Source: Albula goreensis (Eukaryota; Chordata; Actinopteri; Albuliformes; Albulidae). Taken from it: 64,000 bases of DNA. Below, piece after piece: positions 1 to 14,279 of the stretch (within the stretch, counting starts at the first letter, position 1; each line of letters starts with the position of its first letter). The translations under genes and the position numbers were made by a program. Location of the stretch: positions 15,863,218 through 15,927,217 of the forward strand of contig CM040744.1 of the NCBI GenBank assembly GCA_022829145.1, given 5' to 3'. The notes under the pieces are model-generated. The model ran no database searches. It saw only the letters and a program-made list of their open reading frames with translations, and was not told where the DNA came from.

Positions 1-819
1 AAATACTCTCAATGGCAGCTCGGCCCTAACCATGTAAAGTAAGCTTCATTTTTCTTTTATTCTGAAAAACAGTGATGAGTTCGCTTCATCTTATAGAGGA
101 TGTTATACCAGACAGCACCATTTTTTCCACTGCGCAGTCATTGCATCAGAGTGACACACTTCATGAACAGCTGCTGCAGCCAAACTGCAAGTGGTTAATG
201 TACTAGAAGAGGGAGGCTGGGATGTGTAGATGATGACAATCCTACTGACCTAAAAACCCATTCTCTAGTTGTGCCAATGCGGTGGACAATTATGTCCTAC
301 TGTCCCTCAGGGCTACCTGAATGATAGAATTTGATGCCAGTTGATTACGAGGGTAAATGTCAGTGAGAACCTGTGATTTCAGGAGGTCGAGTCATTTGAC
401 AGACAGCCCCACCTAAGCTGGAGTCTAAAAAAGTCTTTTTATTTGTTTAAGAACCTAATGCAACAGATAGCTCAATGTTTCCACTATGCCTTTGTCAAGA
501 GCTGTGTGAACTGAAAAAGAAACTCCTTTGTAGGCACACAGAGACCAGCTACCATTTAAAACCTCTTGTACAGCTCTACAGTTTACTGCTGCTATGGATG
601 GAAGATCAGATCTCAACCAGTGGAGGGAAAAGGAAGCTCAGTCAGTGCAGAAAGAGGAAAGTGTCTGCACCATTCCACCATTCCCCGGGGCTCAGTGCTC
701 AGTGGTGGAGTGAATGGAACGGTGATGAGCTGGGGGCTCCCGTCTGGAAAGAGCAGCAATATGGATTTTCCAGCAAAGCAGCTCCATCCATCCTCTTGAG
801 CAGCCCATCACTGGACCCC

Positions 820-872
820 CACACACACACACATACACACACATGCACACACACACAAACACACACACACCC
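820..872. repeat. (CA)n microsatellite, interrupted
   Basis: This is a run of CA dinucleotides interrupted by ata, atg and aaa. It creates spurious open frames rich in alternating H/T or V/C residues on both strands. Confidence 0.95.
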
Positions 873-3800
873 CTTCCTCGATTGTGCTTCCGAAACAGGG
901 AGCTTCACCGCAGTCATCAATCAGACACGGGGGCGTGAAACACCGGTACATTAATGACCTCAAAAGCGTGCTGTTGACCAGATCACTCCTGCATTCCAGT
1001 ACTCCTCATCAAAGCCTTGGTAGGGTTTCAGAAACACAACCCTTAAATAACACACCCTGTGGCAGGTGGGGTTTGATTTATTTATTTGTGGGATGATAAA
1101 ATAAAAATAGACAAGATGGATTTCTCAGTATGGCTTCTACTATGTTTTGTGATTTATCAGATATTATGTGGATGGGTAAATATGACATTTTGTTCAGATT
1201 TATCACAAATAATGGATGAAGATTGACATGAAAAAAGTGAAAAGGACCAACACTATTCATGACACATCCATGTGACAAATGGCTTCAATTTCCTTGCTTC
1301 AAATTACAAACACTTAAATCAAATAGTGAAATTCTGAAGTTTAAGTACAAGTTTTTTTTCTCTAACTTAAATTTGTGAAGGTGTGAATTGGCTGGGGTGA
1401 CTTTATGTGGAATAGTACCATAAATATGAGGCTGTACCAACAAAGTCAGCTCTTTTAATCTCAGTGCTTGATAAAATCTCAGTCTCTCCTCACTTTCTCT
1501 ATCTCTTCTCCATTTTTCCTTTATCTGACTGATAATGGAAAATTACCGAATGTGGAGTTTCCATCTGTAGTCTCATTCAGTGTGACTCATGTAGAGTTAT
1601 TTACTATATCTGACCCCATACTGCATCTATCAGTCAAATCGCATGCATTGTTTGTGGGTGTATACCATGAGGCTTTTTGTAAACAAACTCTTCATTAAAA
1701 TTCAGGGCTAGCATAGAGGAAAATATTGCCTTTCAGATTTACTGCTGCCAACTAAGGGTGACATACAATGAAACTGAAGTGGAAAAACAGAATCGCCGGC
1801 AGGTTTGGTTTCTGTGTAATGTTGCATAATATGCAAATGTAATGTTTCTGATAATGGATGCAGGTGGTCCGAATGCATATGCATAAGATGTATATGACTG
1901 CTGTGCTAGTCGTTTGTGTTTCATGGAAAATGTCCTCATGTGGTTTGCGGGCATCTGCCTGTCACTACCAGCTTTGAAGTGCTCATGGAGTATGAGACTG
2001 GGTAGGGCCTAGCTGGGGGAATATGTCATGAAGCTGAATTACATACATCACTCTCTGTTATTGGCATTTGACATGTCTCTTGTCTGTCTCAGGTGCACAA
2101 CATCCCCCCATCTCACAGCCTGTCAATAAAGCAATGCTACATACAGAACCCACTTTAGTAAAGAAATAAATTATTCTCAGGCAGCTTAATTTGGTGTGCA
2201 GTGGAGCATTGTTCAAGCTAATAATGTTGGCGTCAGTGATACATTGCATTTTCATTGTTTTCTTTCACTGAAAGCTGTAGGCCTTTTTCCCCTCAACTCT
2301 TTCCAGTTTGTCTCTTTAAATGTATGCTGTTCTCTCAAAGCGCACATCATTAGTAACCTCACTTTCCCATAACAATTGGGTGGGTGGATCTATTCTGTTC
2401 AATTTCTATACAACCTGTTTCTTTCCGAATAGGTGTGGTTATGTGTGCCGTGATTATGAGGGATACACCGGCAGTTTTGGCAGGGTATTTTTGTCCTATT
2501 CTCCCTCCGCACCTGTGAGCATACCTGGCCCTTTCCTAGCCCACTCTGAGCCAATCACATTTGCTCTCTGAGTCTTCCCATAATCTCCACTGGTATAACT
2601 GTCTTTTATGGGTCAGCTGCTCATCACTCTGCTCATGTCTGCCAGTGGGTGCAGAAATTAAAGACTGAGTAAAACGAATAGGAGAACCACTGAGTCCTGG
2701 TTGTATTCTAAATGGTGGATGAAGTTTGGACTGAAAAATAAAATAAAAAACATATGTTTTTGCAGTTTGTTAATTCAGATTATTGGTGCTTGAAGTCAGG
2801 CAGAAAAAAAAAACTTTTTTGTGGAATCAAAGCCATTTCCAGTTTGCTGTGGCCATTGTTGAGACGAGGTTTAGTAAAAGCAAGTTATTTTGTTACTGCT
2901 TGTATATATTTTATGAGGACTTCTTATGGGCATTTTGTCTTCATTGGTTATGAGGCAATTAGATTAGACACAATTAGCATTTGATTGTGGTTTGACAACA
3001 ATGGGGTGATTTTAAATCAAATTAAATCAGCTTGTCCGGGGAAATCGAGGGTACTTTGCTCCATCAATACGCTGCTGTATGAGGTTTCTAGAGCCCCTGC
3101 ATGGTGTTCATTTAAAGCTGCATCTTTCTCAGACTCTCCCGTCTGCGCTCCCTGCAGCTGCACGGCCACAGAAAAGCTGATTTTAATCAGTGCTCGTCTC
3201 CACCTGGAGTTGGTCTTTACAATCTCAAGTGGCTGTTGTAACACAACGTCCTTCCCAGGTTTTGTTACATCTTTCATAGATATGTAAATTAACCTAACTC
3301 CCCAGGTTACTCTACAAAAGGGAATTGAGTTCTCTGTTGGCATACCTTATTAAATAATGGTGAAGTAGAAATAAAAATGTTAAAAATGCAAAATAGCTTT
3401 CTTTGCTGTGCTGCACCCTTTGTTATGATCAACAAAATACCTTGATTTGGAACTCGTGTGTGGCTCAGTTTGTAAAAAGTTCTTACCATAAGCTAGTGTC
3501 ACTTGTCAGACTTGTAGTTATAACTATTTGAATCTGCAGTAAGACATAGTTAAGCTGATCTAATCAGAGCATGACATTAGTGCCCATGAGGCGGTATTCC
3601 TCAACAAATGTGGTAACAGATGACACTCTCCTCAAATGTTGTTAGCTGCGATTATTTGTTTATTTTAGATTTTAAGTGGGACAGATTTGTCTCATACCTT
3701 CAAAATATTGCAATTAAGTGAAATACCTGGTGTTTCTTTTACAGTGTGCATGGCCTTAATTCTTGATTGATTGGAGGGATTATGCATGTGTTTATTCACT

Positions 3801-6800
3801 GCAACCCACATCTCTAATGTATCTGACACAAATAATGTCTGTGTTCTGGACCCTCTCGATAATAACTGTGACCTGTGAACAGGATCACATCGGCCTACAT
3901 GTCAATATTCACCATGATTTTAATTGTAAATATTTTGGGGTAACAATGTTAATGCATCATTTTGGTTCTGGCAGGGATTTTTTAAGACCATGAATGTTTG
4001 TTTACTAAAAAGGTTGTTATTATGTATTAATTAAGTAACTTTAATAACTTAGGCTTTCAGTGACTCATCAGGCTGACAGTTATCAATATTTCATAAAGTG
4101 TAATTGATTTTAATACGTTAATATGAAGTTAATTAGAAACTCATTTACAAGTCAAGGAATGGTTGATCCTCAAACTTTGGCCGTAGTGCATGAATCAAGG
4201 TATATGTGTACAATGAAAGTCAGACCCTATTTTGACATCTGCCTCTTGGTGAACTTTCTGTGAATTTTCTCAGGTTTCATCTTTCCCAGGTCTCCCATAT
4301 GAAAGATGCATGCATGAATAAATGAATCAGTAATTACTAAATAATAAATAAATGACGGCAACAGCAATGCCCCACTGAGATCTGAACTCACAATTTTTGA
4401 GTTACAACCCCTGGTTCTTTCCCAGCATTAACAAAAATGTATTGATATAAAATGCTTCTGCATCGTTAGGAAATCAGATTTCACTGACAATTTTTCCAAG
4501 CTTTTATCCTGTAGCATCCTGTTAATGTCTGGCCAACACATTCCCATGCTGTTTTTTCCATTTAGTTTACTGGAAAATTCAGCTGAGCTTGGTGAGGGTT
4601 TTAACTGGAAAAGCAAAAATCAATCAGTCAATACAATTATGACATCAGACCGAGCTTCAGTTAATGCAGCGTAGGCCTTCTTCCAGCCCCTTGGAATGGA
4701 GACACAGTTATGAATCCTGGACTGTGACTCTGTAAGAATGATCAAGTCTATTGTCTTTTGTTTGTTTCCCAGAGGATCGAAGCCTTGCCTTTGAGATTAA
4801 TTGAGTCGTGTCTATCTGGGAGATAATTCACTTTCACATAACACCACTGCGAGTGTGCAGATCTGTGCTCTCTGCTTATTTGGGGGGGAATCATCTCACC
4901 CTCAATTTCTGCGTCTATCAAAAGGGAACACACACAGGCATGCATGTATATAAACCATTAGTAAAGCTCAAATCATATGTAGAATCCCAATCATTTCAAT
5001 TGTTTTGAAGCTGTTTGTGCAATTTTGACCTGGTTGTATGAATAAGTAAGTATGTGACTGAGAAAAATGGGATGAGCATATTACTAATACTATTAATATT
5101 GTGGTTCTGGTATTCTGGTATCATTCTCCTTCAATACATTCTGAGTCACTTAATGGCTTTGTTGAATGCATGGCACCAAGGTGAGATTATCTTAAGCACA
5201 TTTAAAAGAGGCAATATAAAAGGGAGAATAATTGTTGGTGGCAGCCCAGTTTTCTCACATTATTGTCATGTTGCAATACTTTTGTAAATGATAGATTATA
5301 GTTCATTGAACATTTTTGGCCTTTGTATGCTTGTATTTGTTATTAACTTGAAGTAAAACATGTATGTGTCAAGAGAGGCATTCTCATTTTAATATCTTGA
5401 AAAAAGTGCTAATTATGTCCATTTTATATTGTGGTTTGTTTCCTCTGGGCCTTGTCTCTATGTACTACATTTGTAGCTGCTGCCTTGAAGCTTTGAAGCT
5501 GTCTTAATCTTATTTTAGAAAATGGAGGAATTCTCACATGGTAACCCCAGAAGAGGTGTCCTGTTCATTATTTCCAAATCATTTCAATTAATTTGTATTA
5601 ATGGTGGTAGGTTTGGTACATCAAAACAGGTTAATGGAAGCCATTCTGTAAACATGGCCATTGTGGTGCAGAAATATGGTCTCAGCACTCCGCAATAATT
5701 ACTGAAGCAGGCAAACAAGTAATCCCCTGAAAGACCGTAGGTGTAAATTACCGCAACGAGGGTAAATAAAACCAAGGTGCTGTGTTCGCAGCTTTGTTTT
5801 GCTCAGTAATTACTGTTGGATGGGGGTACAGGGTGTGAGTTAACCCCTCTCTGGCCAATGAGGTAAATTTTGGACTGGCATCCATCTTAACTCTGCCATT
5901 ATTAGCACATTCAAGAACCCTGGGTTTCCTAGCCAATGCAGTCATTGATCCCTGAGTCTCTGATACTTGATGGTAACTCATCTCATTTTGGTTCAATGAA
6001 GCCCCAGTTAGCATATTGCTATCCCACCTTCTCAGGGAAACTGTGTATGCAGAAAGGTAGCATACTAAGGCTGTACAGATGGAGGCACACATTAACTCAT
6101 AATCCTATCTGTGAGCATGCGAGCTATTGTGCTTTGGGTGGGCCCAGAGGGGAAAGGATGGCTTTGGCTCCTGCTTATCACAAAATCCCTTTATCTTACT
6201 GTGGAAAAGCCCATTCTGAAGTCTTTCTAAGAGCGGTGGCTAAACTGATTTGTAGTGGAAAATTGATCCATGCAGTTGCTGAAAGAATGTGATGTGAACA
6301 GGGGCAAAGCGTCAAACACAGCAGTCTGTTTGGGTTCATAGAGTAACTGAACAATGGGATTCACCAGAAGGAAGCACTCCATGATTTCACCAGTCCACTG
6401 AGGGCACTTCATTGGTTGAATGCAGCATGTGACAATTGAATTGTGGATCTAATAAATTTATCTAGACAAATTAATATAATTAATAAGCATCCCTTTAGTG
6501 TAAAGAGTTGTACTTTCTTCTGCTGCATCGGGTGATTTACATTAGGGATTTCGAACTACAGCAAACGTGCCAAGTTGAAGAATGATGTGCTGTGTCATTG
6601 AGCTTTCTGGCTGGCATACAGATGTCTTTCCAACAAAAGATGATTGCTTAAATGAGCTAAATTACTCCTCTTTTCTCGAAACAGCTATTTTATTGCAGTC
6701 TCTTCTACATTATTATATTTATACCAGTGTCTATGAAATTGACAGCTGGATTCTGCAAGCTTTGTTCTCTAATCAGATAAAAGAACATCTTCCACAATTT

Positions 6801-9800
6801 ACATAAATATAATTCTGTTTTTACTGCCAGGAATAGATAATGTAGACTCTCCCTACTGAATTGAATGGAGCAAATCTGCGTTGCTCTTCTGACTTAACGC
6901 AGCAGTTGAGTTGAGTAATGATACGTTAACAGCTCTCTCTGTCTAATGCCGCGCTGTGTGATTGTATTATATTATTGTGTTGTGCCTTAATTATTGGTTG
7001 TGGTGTCGGCAGTCATGGATGTAGACAGCCTTAGCGTTAGGCATATCTCCGTTCCCTCTTAAATTACTACAGACTGTGCAGCACAAATACTGACTGTGGG
7101 TTCTGTGACCCCACTACACTGCTGATTGCTTTTCAAAGTGCACTGCGTTGAGTCTCAGAGGTGAGACCACAGCTTTAGCCTGTGTGTGTTGAAGTTTTTA
7201 AAGTTGTAGTTGGCCTAAAATGTATTTATTTATGGTTCAGTTCATTCTGACAAATACAAATTAACAGTAACATATTAATTGTACAGTTTTCAGATGTGTT
7301 GTATTATCTTGTTTATAGTTTACACTAACTTGTAATATCAGTCCATTGGCAAATCAAAGTATATGTTTTCTCATTTCAATACTTTTCAATGTATAAGCTT
7401 ACAAAGAAAAATTATTGGTAAATCTGTCTGCATGAACAATAACTCAGCTAGCATAATTAGCATCAGTATACTGCAACAATGACAACAAGAACCAGTCTGT
7501 GTCCCCACAGGGGCTATTTTTCATACTGAAATGAAAATTTCACATGACTTAATTGTAACGTGGATGAACCATGGATGAAAGTGATTGAATGCATATTGAG
7601 CAGACAGAGGAGGAAGAGGGATGCCAGCTTTGTAAGGACCCTCTTAATGAATATGCCTTACCAGTGTGGAGTCTCACCCCATTCCTCATAATAATGTTTA
7701 TAACTTTAGCTATACTTCACACTATGTGGTGACTTTGTGCATAAGCATTCCAGGCAGGTACACAGGCAAACTGAAAAGCAGGGGGTTGTTTTCTTCAAAG
7801 TGCCAGTTTTCAGGTCCAGATATACAAGTCTATGACCTAAGCAGTCTTGAAACTCTGTGCTAATAGCGTCACAGTTGGCTAGCATGTTTTGCCCCTCTCT
7901 CAGATTGCCCGTGTCTGCTGTAAACCTGTTTTGGCAGGATCTCACTATCCCGTTTTCACTCACTGCACCCTGTTAGCTGGTAGCAGGAACCTCTAGTCCA
8001 CAGGCTTAATTTCATGCTGTTGAACTGCTGGATGGAGGGTGTTGATATGGGCCGTTTATGGGACTATAAAAATGGTGCTGTGAGACAGGAACTGCTCTGT
8101 TCCTCTGGAGAATATTGATCAAGCGATTGGGGAAAAGGGAGGGGGAGAAGAGTGAGTTGAGAGAGAGAGCGAGTGACCATTATGTGGTCCAGGAGCCTGG
8201 CTGCCCTGTGCTTCCATGTGTCATGGAATCCCCCTGGCAGTTAATTGAATTGCTTCTTGAAAAACCATGCTTATATATTATGCACATTCATGGCCAGTGT
8301 TTTTTTGCCGCAAGAATGTGTATCACAACCTCTGATAAATGAAGGATGCTCTCACCATTGTAAACATTTTTCCCCTTTGACGGAGAATTTGGAGAGCCTT
8401 GGTACCACTTTGCTAATATACCTATTCTAAGCATCAAAAGCAAAGGATAAAAATCCCAAAAACATTTGGATTGTAATGAAAAAAATTATTGTTAAAAAAA
8501 AAGTTTCAGCATATAGCTTTCATGAAGGTTAACCACAGGCCACAGTTAATCCTGATCATGACTGTATGCTGAAACATGACAGCTGGAATTTTAATCTTTT
8601 ATCTCAATTTCCAGAAAAACCAGATATAGTGGGTAATTCCCATATCTTGAGCCTTTCATATACTAATCAGATGCAATATGTTTTGAATTTGTAATACCCA
8701 GTCTCTAGATCTTTGAACCCTTTTGTCAATACCCATAATTCCAAGCAGAAATGCACCACCATGCATTTTGCGCCATCAATGTCTTTGAAGGGCAAATATG
8801 TGTACATTGTGTACCAACCTCAAAACCGCTGAAATAGCGAATAATGATGTCAGCGATTTTTAAACACCCCCTGGTCCCCCCACCCACCCCCCCAGCTTTG
8901 TGACTTGCTGTGTGCTGATGAAATCATTCCCCCCCCACACAGATAGTGACAATTGACAATGCTTTAAAACGTGGCAGGTGACCCCTCACTTGAAAGCTGA
9001 AGGGTCTCTCGTGATTTAAGCCACGTTCTTAATGAAGGTTGGGCATTTGGGTGCAATTAAGAACTCCTGTCTCTCTGTTATTTGTGAGAAAATTACCCAC
9101 TGCAAGTCTGTGAGTCTGATTTGGAGAGGGACCAAAAGATAAACATTTATTAATTGTCCTGCTCAGGATAACTCTAGACTTGAGCTCTTTGTCTGGCTTT
9201 TCCTATGAAGAGAACAGCAGACTAAAGTAAATATATGATAAGACAGTCTATTTGCAGCTGTCATAGTCTACCATTTTTTTCCAATACTTTCCCACCAGGT
9301 TGCATCCTAACTCTCCCTGAGGTGTAGGTGAGAGGTGTAGGAGGGGTGTAGGTGATGCATGGGGGAGGGGCCTAAGTACAGGTTTTGGGAAGGGCTGAGG
9401 TGAGAGTTAGATTTGGGGCAAACTTGGAAACGGATGTTACACATGCAGCACCCTCATGTGTAACTCATCTTTCTGCAGCCACAGTGTTTCTTTCTTTGAC
9501 TTGTTTCAAAACACACCATTAAATGAATATTATTCACTTAAAATAAACTATATTTCATTTTGATAATATGCCAAAATGAATATTGAATTAAGAAAAATAA
9601 TTTTGGTGGTAAAATGCTTGGTGATAAATTTAATCCTAAAACTCCATAAACACAAGTGATTATCTGAATTTAAAATACCCGTAAGGAGTTCATTTTTGTT
9701 GGTGTTGTCTCTTTGGTGGGTGAAAGGAGACAGTATCGTTGCTGTCCCTTTAAGGAGAAAGCTCGGCACAGTCACGACCATGCTGGTGCAGCATGCTGTG

Positions 9801-10039
9801 GTGGTAATCTGGAGGAGCAGGTTTTCAAACAGTGGCAGGCCTGCGGATCAGATGGTGGTACTCTAGTTTCTTGTGCCCCACTGGTCCTGAGAGGGAAAAT
9901 TTGGTGAAACCTGGTGGCGTTTCACTGAAAATGACAGAGCAGTTTGAACGTGGAGAGAATAATTGAGCAGAACGGGCTCTTGGCTCCCAGAGATGACTTT
10001 GAGCCAGAAGGGCTTCACTGTTCCTGCTGATTACTTAAT

Positions 10040-10590
10040 GGGGGGTGTGATGCTATGCCATGGTGCATTGCTGGAAAAAAATAAATGTTTGAGGGTTGAG
10101 AGAGGTTGGTGAAAAAGCTCCATGTTTGCATTTAGGTACATGTCCTGTCATATCCCTCTCGTAGGGTCAGTTCATGCTATGGGACTGAGGCAGATTTTAC
10201 TGTTGTACCAGGGGGGATAGTTTTGTGCAGTGATGCATTGTGGGAAAATGCATGCGTAGAGTCTGGATATTGTGGGGAAAATACAGTACTCATATGCTTG
10301 TATTCAGACATATCTCTTGTCATGCATGACATGCAGGTGCTAATCCACTATGTCACTGGTGAATTCACTTGAAATTGCTGTGGTTGACCACTTCAAAGAA
10401 CCAGGGATGTGATGATGCAATGCAGTAGTGCATTGTGGGAAATTTACATGCTTGGGGTCTGGATGTGTTTGGATCTGGATGAATTTCAGCACATGTCCTG
10501 TCATGCCCCACTTATAGGGGCCAATCCACTTTATTACTGGCTAGTTCAGGGGACATTGCTGAGGCAGATTTCATAATGGAACCTGGCACA
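10040..10590. repeat. Diverged tandem repeat, about 3 copies of a 170-195 bp unit
   Basis: The core tgcattg(t/c)(t/g)gga recurs at 10064, 10234 and 10429, spaced 170 and 195 bp. Each copy is followed in order by a gtctggat- or gggttga-like segment, a ttcagacat/ttcagcacatgtcctgtcat segment, a taatccact segment and a gctgaggcagattt or gctgtggttgacc segment. The first and third copies are the most complete. The copies are well diverged, so the array is old. I do not recognise a named satellite family. There is no coding potential beyond chance frames. Confidence 0.7.
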
Positions 10591-11588
10591 ACACTGCTCT
10601 CGCCTGTTCCTCCTGAGCTTTTGAAAAGGCATTTCTCTGTACCCTCTGGGCATAATCGCTGCTTTGCCACCTCGACAGGCTCAATGACACATGTCATGAT
10701 GAGTCCCCCCCCTTCTGCCCCCTACACTGAAGGCCCTTGGACAGCTTTCAAAGTGTGTGGCAGTTTGGGTAGCAGGGAGTGCAGCGGGTCTGCCCACAAG
10801 GGTACAGCAAGCATCTTCATATCCTGTCTGGCGGCTGGAATATGTCAGTCTACAGTCTATGCAGCAACAATGAATCCATTTTAAACACAGCTGGGGCTTA
10901 TTACAAAAATACTCATGGTCGGTGTTCCCAACGTCCAAAGTAGGGAAGCCTTGCTACCTGATCTTCTGATTTTAGTCCTTCCATTTAAATTACAAATTTA
11001 ACGAAGTTACTTCCCTTTGTATTGAAAAAAATTCAAAGCAGAGTTTTCTGGAATTTGTTTTCACCATAAAATCAACAGCGCTTTCAGTCCCAAGAAACCA
11101 GATGAGGTGATTAAACTGTGCGATTTACCACTTTAATTGATCAGCTAAGTACTGAAAACCAGCAGAGGGCCCAGGCTAGGCTGGCCCTGATTTAAAAGTT
11201 AATTTCCACAACGTCCAATAGGAGCTGTTTGAGTAATCAAAGGCTAATCTTTGCTAATGCTTGCACGACTCCCCTCAGCATTATAAAAGCATACGCACAC
11301 GTATGCACATGTAAGAACAAACCCACACATAAATATGCATATCCACATACATACTTAGGGACATTCGACAGTTATGGAAGTACCTTTTTTGCATTATTAT
11401 TCAATATGTAGTCTGCAAAGTTAGATTCCCGAAAGTGAGCAGCCTGTTCAGACCTCATGATGAAAAAAGGCTCAGCTGTCTCTGACAAACTCTGAACTCA
11501 AATAACTATGGAGAGGATTTTGGTGAATATATAAAATGGTTTTTGGAAGTGTGCAGGTGTTGAATATGTCCCCATTCCTGCGGGCAGT

Positions 11589-11590
<2 letters not shown>

Positions 11591-11629
<39 letters not shown>
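11591..11629. repeat. (GT)n microsatellite
   Basis: An uninterrupted GT dinucleotide run of about 19 units. Confidence 0.97.
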
Positions 11630-11631
<2 letters not shown>

Positions 11632-12415
11632 TGCAGATGTGTGTGAAGAGATGATCTGCTTAACCACAGCTCACCATGTGCACAAACTACTGCACTTTCA
11701 TTTCTTGTTTTGTTGTTTCTATTCACTGAAATTGCACTGCACTTCCTGTTTGTTATAATAAATCATATATGAAAGGTCAAGCAGCCATGAACCTATGGCA
11801 CATGATTAACACAGTTACTATCAGCATGACATTTATCAGATTCATTGGAAGGACAACGTGAAATCCCCAATACCTGAACTGGAAATGCTCTCTCATACCA
11901 GTATACCCTGTTCATAATATCATTTGAATACAATATCTTGCTATTTTCATTTGTTGCCTGTTGTGCAATTCTACTCTTTCCTGATGAAATGGTGGAATGA
12001 GAATACAATATAGTCTAGAGGTCAAGTGCAAACAGTGATTTCCAACTAGTTTATCATGGACATTATTGTGATCTGAAGATGTTCTGTGCAATTGTAAGCA
12101 TATACATGTTTGTGTGTGTATGAATGTATATGTGGGTGTGTGAAATTGTGAGTGTGTGCTTAAGTCTCTTCCCTCTTGATAGACCTTGCCAATCTGATCT
12201 CGCATCACCCCACTAATGCTGAAATACCTCTGGCCCTCAGAAATTTCATTTTCTGAGCAGCCAACATAAATCCACTGGAGGCAGGCAGGAGTGCACGTAC
12301 ATTAAATGGATGTCCATGATAAAGTGAGGCTTCAGCCCTCTGCAGTTTCACCAAAGGGGTTGGGTGATAAGGTTCATTTCTGACCAGCACATTTTTACTT
12401 TGTTATGGAGAAACA

Positions 12416-12429
12416 CTGCCACCTAGAGG
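12416..12429 (-). promoter_or_regulatory. CTCF-like core motif
   Basis: The minus strand reads cctctaggtggcag. It matches 13 of 14 positions of the CTCF core CCASYAGRKGGCAS as I know it. This is a sequence match only; occupancy is not shown. Confidence 0.45.
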
Positions 12430-13342
12430 ACATGCACATGTAGTGATTATAAACAAATATCCTATGACCCCATTTAAGTAAATTCAGGTTTTCTTTTTAT
12501 ATGTCTGGAGTTTTTATATGTGTGTTTAGAGCAATCAGTCTCCCATGATACTTGTATCCGACCAGCAGGATGCAGATCACACCAGAAGCCAGAAAACACA
12601 TGCCAGCATTTGAGTGCACCCAGCTGGGTTATCATACATTATTCAATGTGACAGAGTTTCATTGGCCTTCCTGTTTTCAGGCTTAAAGTCTTAATAGCAC
12701 CACGGTAGATTTGGGTGAATCATTTGCTATAGAGCCAAATTCCTGTACAGTGAGAAACCAGATGGCACAGCTCCTGATGCTCACAGCTTGGCCTGACCTG
12801 GATGGTCACATGACTGGTTACTTGAGTCACATGACATGTCCAGAGGCAGAAGCACTGTTATTGGTGACCTCACTGTGTTTAAAAAAACAGCCTTCCATCT
12901 CCCTCCCCCTACAAATAAAAAAAGAAATAATAATAATAACAATAATAAAACCTAAAAAAGAACAAGTTGAGATGCTTTTGAAAAAAATGCACTTGTTAGA
13001 GTAATGTATCACTGGAAGGGAGCTTTATACCTATATTCATCCAGTTTTTGGGGAAATTTTGGAAGTTGCCATGTCTGTACAGAGCTGTAGGCAGTTTTAA
13101 TGAGCATGCAACGTCTTGACAGCGAGTTCTGAATGCATAATCAGCAATGAAGTCACATCGCATCTTTGCATGCATCTGTGAAAGACTTGCACCTACATTC
13201 TGAGAACAGACCACTGATTTTGGCCTTTCCTACAATAGCAAAACAGTACAATGCTGCTATTTGACATGAAGATATAATGTGATGTAAGCGTGTAAGCTGT
13301 AGGCATGAGGGTACAGGGTTCACAGCCCATGTGTCACTGTAG

Positions 13343-13473
13343 ATTACAATACATTGATGTCCTTATCCAGAGCAACTTATACAGATTATGGCTGGATGTA
13401 TCCCTGAAGCAATTCAAGTGATGTACCTTTCTCAGGGGGACAATGGCAGTGCTGTAGCTGGGACCTGAAGTTA
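13343..13473 (-). mobile_element. SINE fragment with L2-type 3' tail (degenerate)
   Basis: On the + strand the order is cttatccagagcaactta, then a ctggatgtatccctgaagcaa block, then gatgtacctttctcag and caatggcagtgctgtagctg. This is the reverse complement of the body and tail of the common fish tRNA-derived SINEs, whose tail resembles the L2 3' end (the ctctggataagagcgtctgc-type block). The tRNA-like head is mostly lost. The family name is not certain. Confidence 0.65.
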
Positions 13474-13974
13474 TACCACAAGGTATAATTTCAGGTGAGG
13501 CTGGGTTATTTTAGGACAGAGAGCCATAAGTAAGTAACTCAAGCTAAGGACCCCTATCAAAATGTAATGTAATGTTTGGCCTTACCAGAGGCACAGAGCA
13601 CTAGCAGCCTGAAGTCAGAACTATAATCAGTATGCAAGGCAGGTTTGTGTTTCTGCTGGCAAGATTTTTCCCTATTTGCATCAAAGCCTTCAGTTGAAAA
13701 ACCATCACTTTTGTCACTAACAGACAACACTGAGGCCATTTTATATCATTTTTGAACACTTTTTTTGGCCATGAGTATTTATAAAACTCAATTTCACTGA
13801 GAATTTGTGCCATGGTTTAAAATCTCGAAGCAGAAACTACTTGATTTCCTGAATTCACACTTCTCGCTTAAAGCAACAGGTCATTTGAGAGCTGTAGGAC
13901 TCCTTTCATTTCTCATTTCCACAATCAGTCATCATGTCTTTCGACTGTGTCAATCCTTTGGGGCCAACATAGAG

Positions 13975-14095
13975 GTTCTCAGAGTAAGAATCCTGATCTA
14001 GGATCAGCTTTACTTTGTAACTCATAATGGATTAGGTTAGGATATGGACAGGGAAGATCTGATCCTAGGTCAGCACTCTTTCTCTGAAATGTTCA
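13975..14095. mobile_element. Palindromic MITE-like repeat, copy 1
   Basis: The ends are inverted copies of each other: cctgatctaggatcag near the left and ctgatcctaggtcagcac near the right. The middle contains ctcataatggattaggtta. Related copies lie at 37248-37378 and 40319-40480. This copy ends only about 40 bp before the exon 1 acceptor. A nonautonomous DNA transposon is the best guess; the family is unknown to me. Confidence 0.65.
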
Positions 14096-14136
14096 CAAAA
14101 TGATCTCTCACACAACTCCTCTCCTTTTTCTCTCAG

Positions 14137-14279
14137 GAACAAGTGACCCGTATGTGAAGTTCAAAATTGCCGGGAAGGAGGTTTTCCGCAGCCGGACCAT
14201 TCACAAGAACCTGAACCCTGTGTGGGAGGAGAAGGTCACCCTATTGGTGGACACGTTACGTGAGCCACTCTACGTTAAG
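14137..14279 (+). CDS. mctp1: mctp1 exon 1 of window: C2 domain 1, central strands
   Basis: This exon enters in phase 1 after tttttctctcag, so its first two bases complete a Gly codon begun in the previous exon, and it ends in phase 0 before gtatga. It encodes window residues 1-48, including GTSDPYVKFKI, SRTIHKNLNPVWEEK and REPLYVKV. The SDPYVK motif supplies a Ca2+-loop-1 aspartate of C2 domain 1, and NPVWEE is the hallmark strand-4 segment of C2 folds. The earlier strands and the first loop-1 aspartate are upstream of the window. A palindromic MITE lies about 40 bp before the acceptor. Confidence 0.96.

Larger units (their letters stand above)
1..14136 (+). other. Intron upstream of exon 1 (3' portion only)
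   Basis: This is the downstream part of a long intron that ends at the acceptor tttttctctcag before exon 1. I found no exon for the missing N-terminal half of C2 domain 1. It holds CA/TG microsatellites near 823 and 11591, a diverged tandem repeat at 10040-10590, a CTCF-like motif on the minus strand at 12416-12429, a SINE fragment at 13343-13473 and a palindromic MITE at 13975-14095. Short open frames on both strands show no recognisable protein. Complex unique stretches near 2985-3330 and 5690-6300 may be noncoding conserved sequence. The rest is AT-rich with no feature I can name. Confidence 0.8.

Noticed and set aside
3017..3343. 108-codon minus-strand open frame
   Set aside because: The + strand is open as well, there is no recognisable domain, and it lies in a unique intronic block; chance is the simplest explanation.
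1..14136. Exon for the first half of C2 domain 1
   Set aside because: No segment encoding the expected first strand and loop 1 with a phase-1 donor was found, so it must be upstream of the window.
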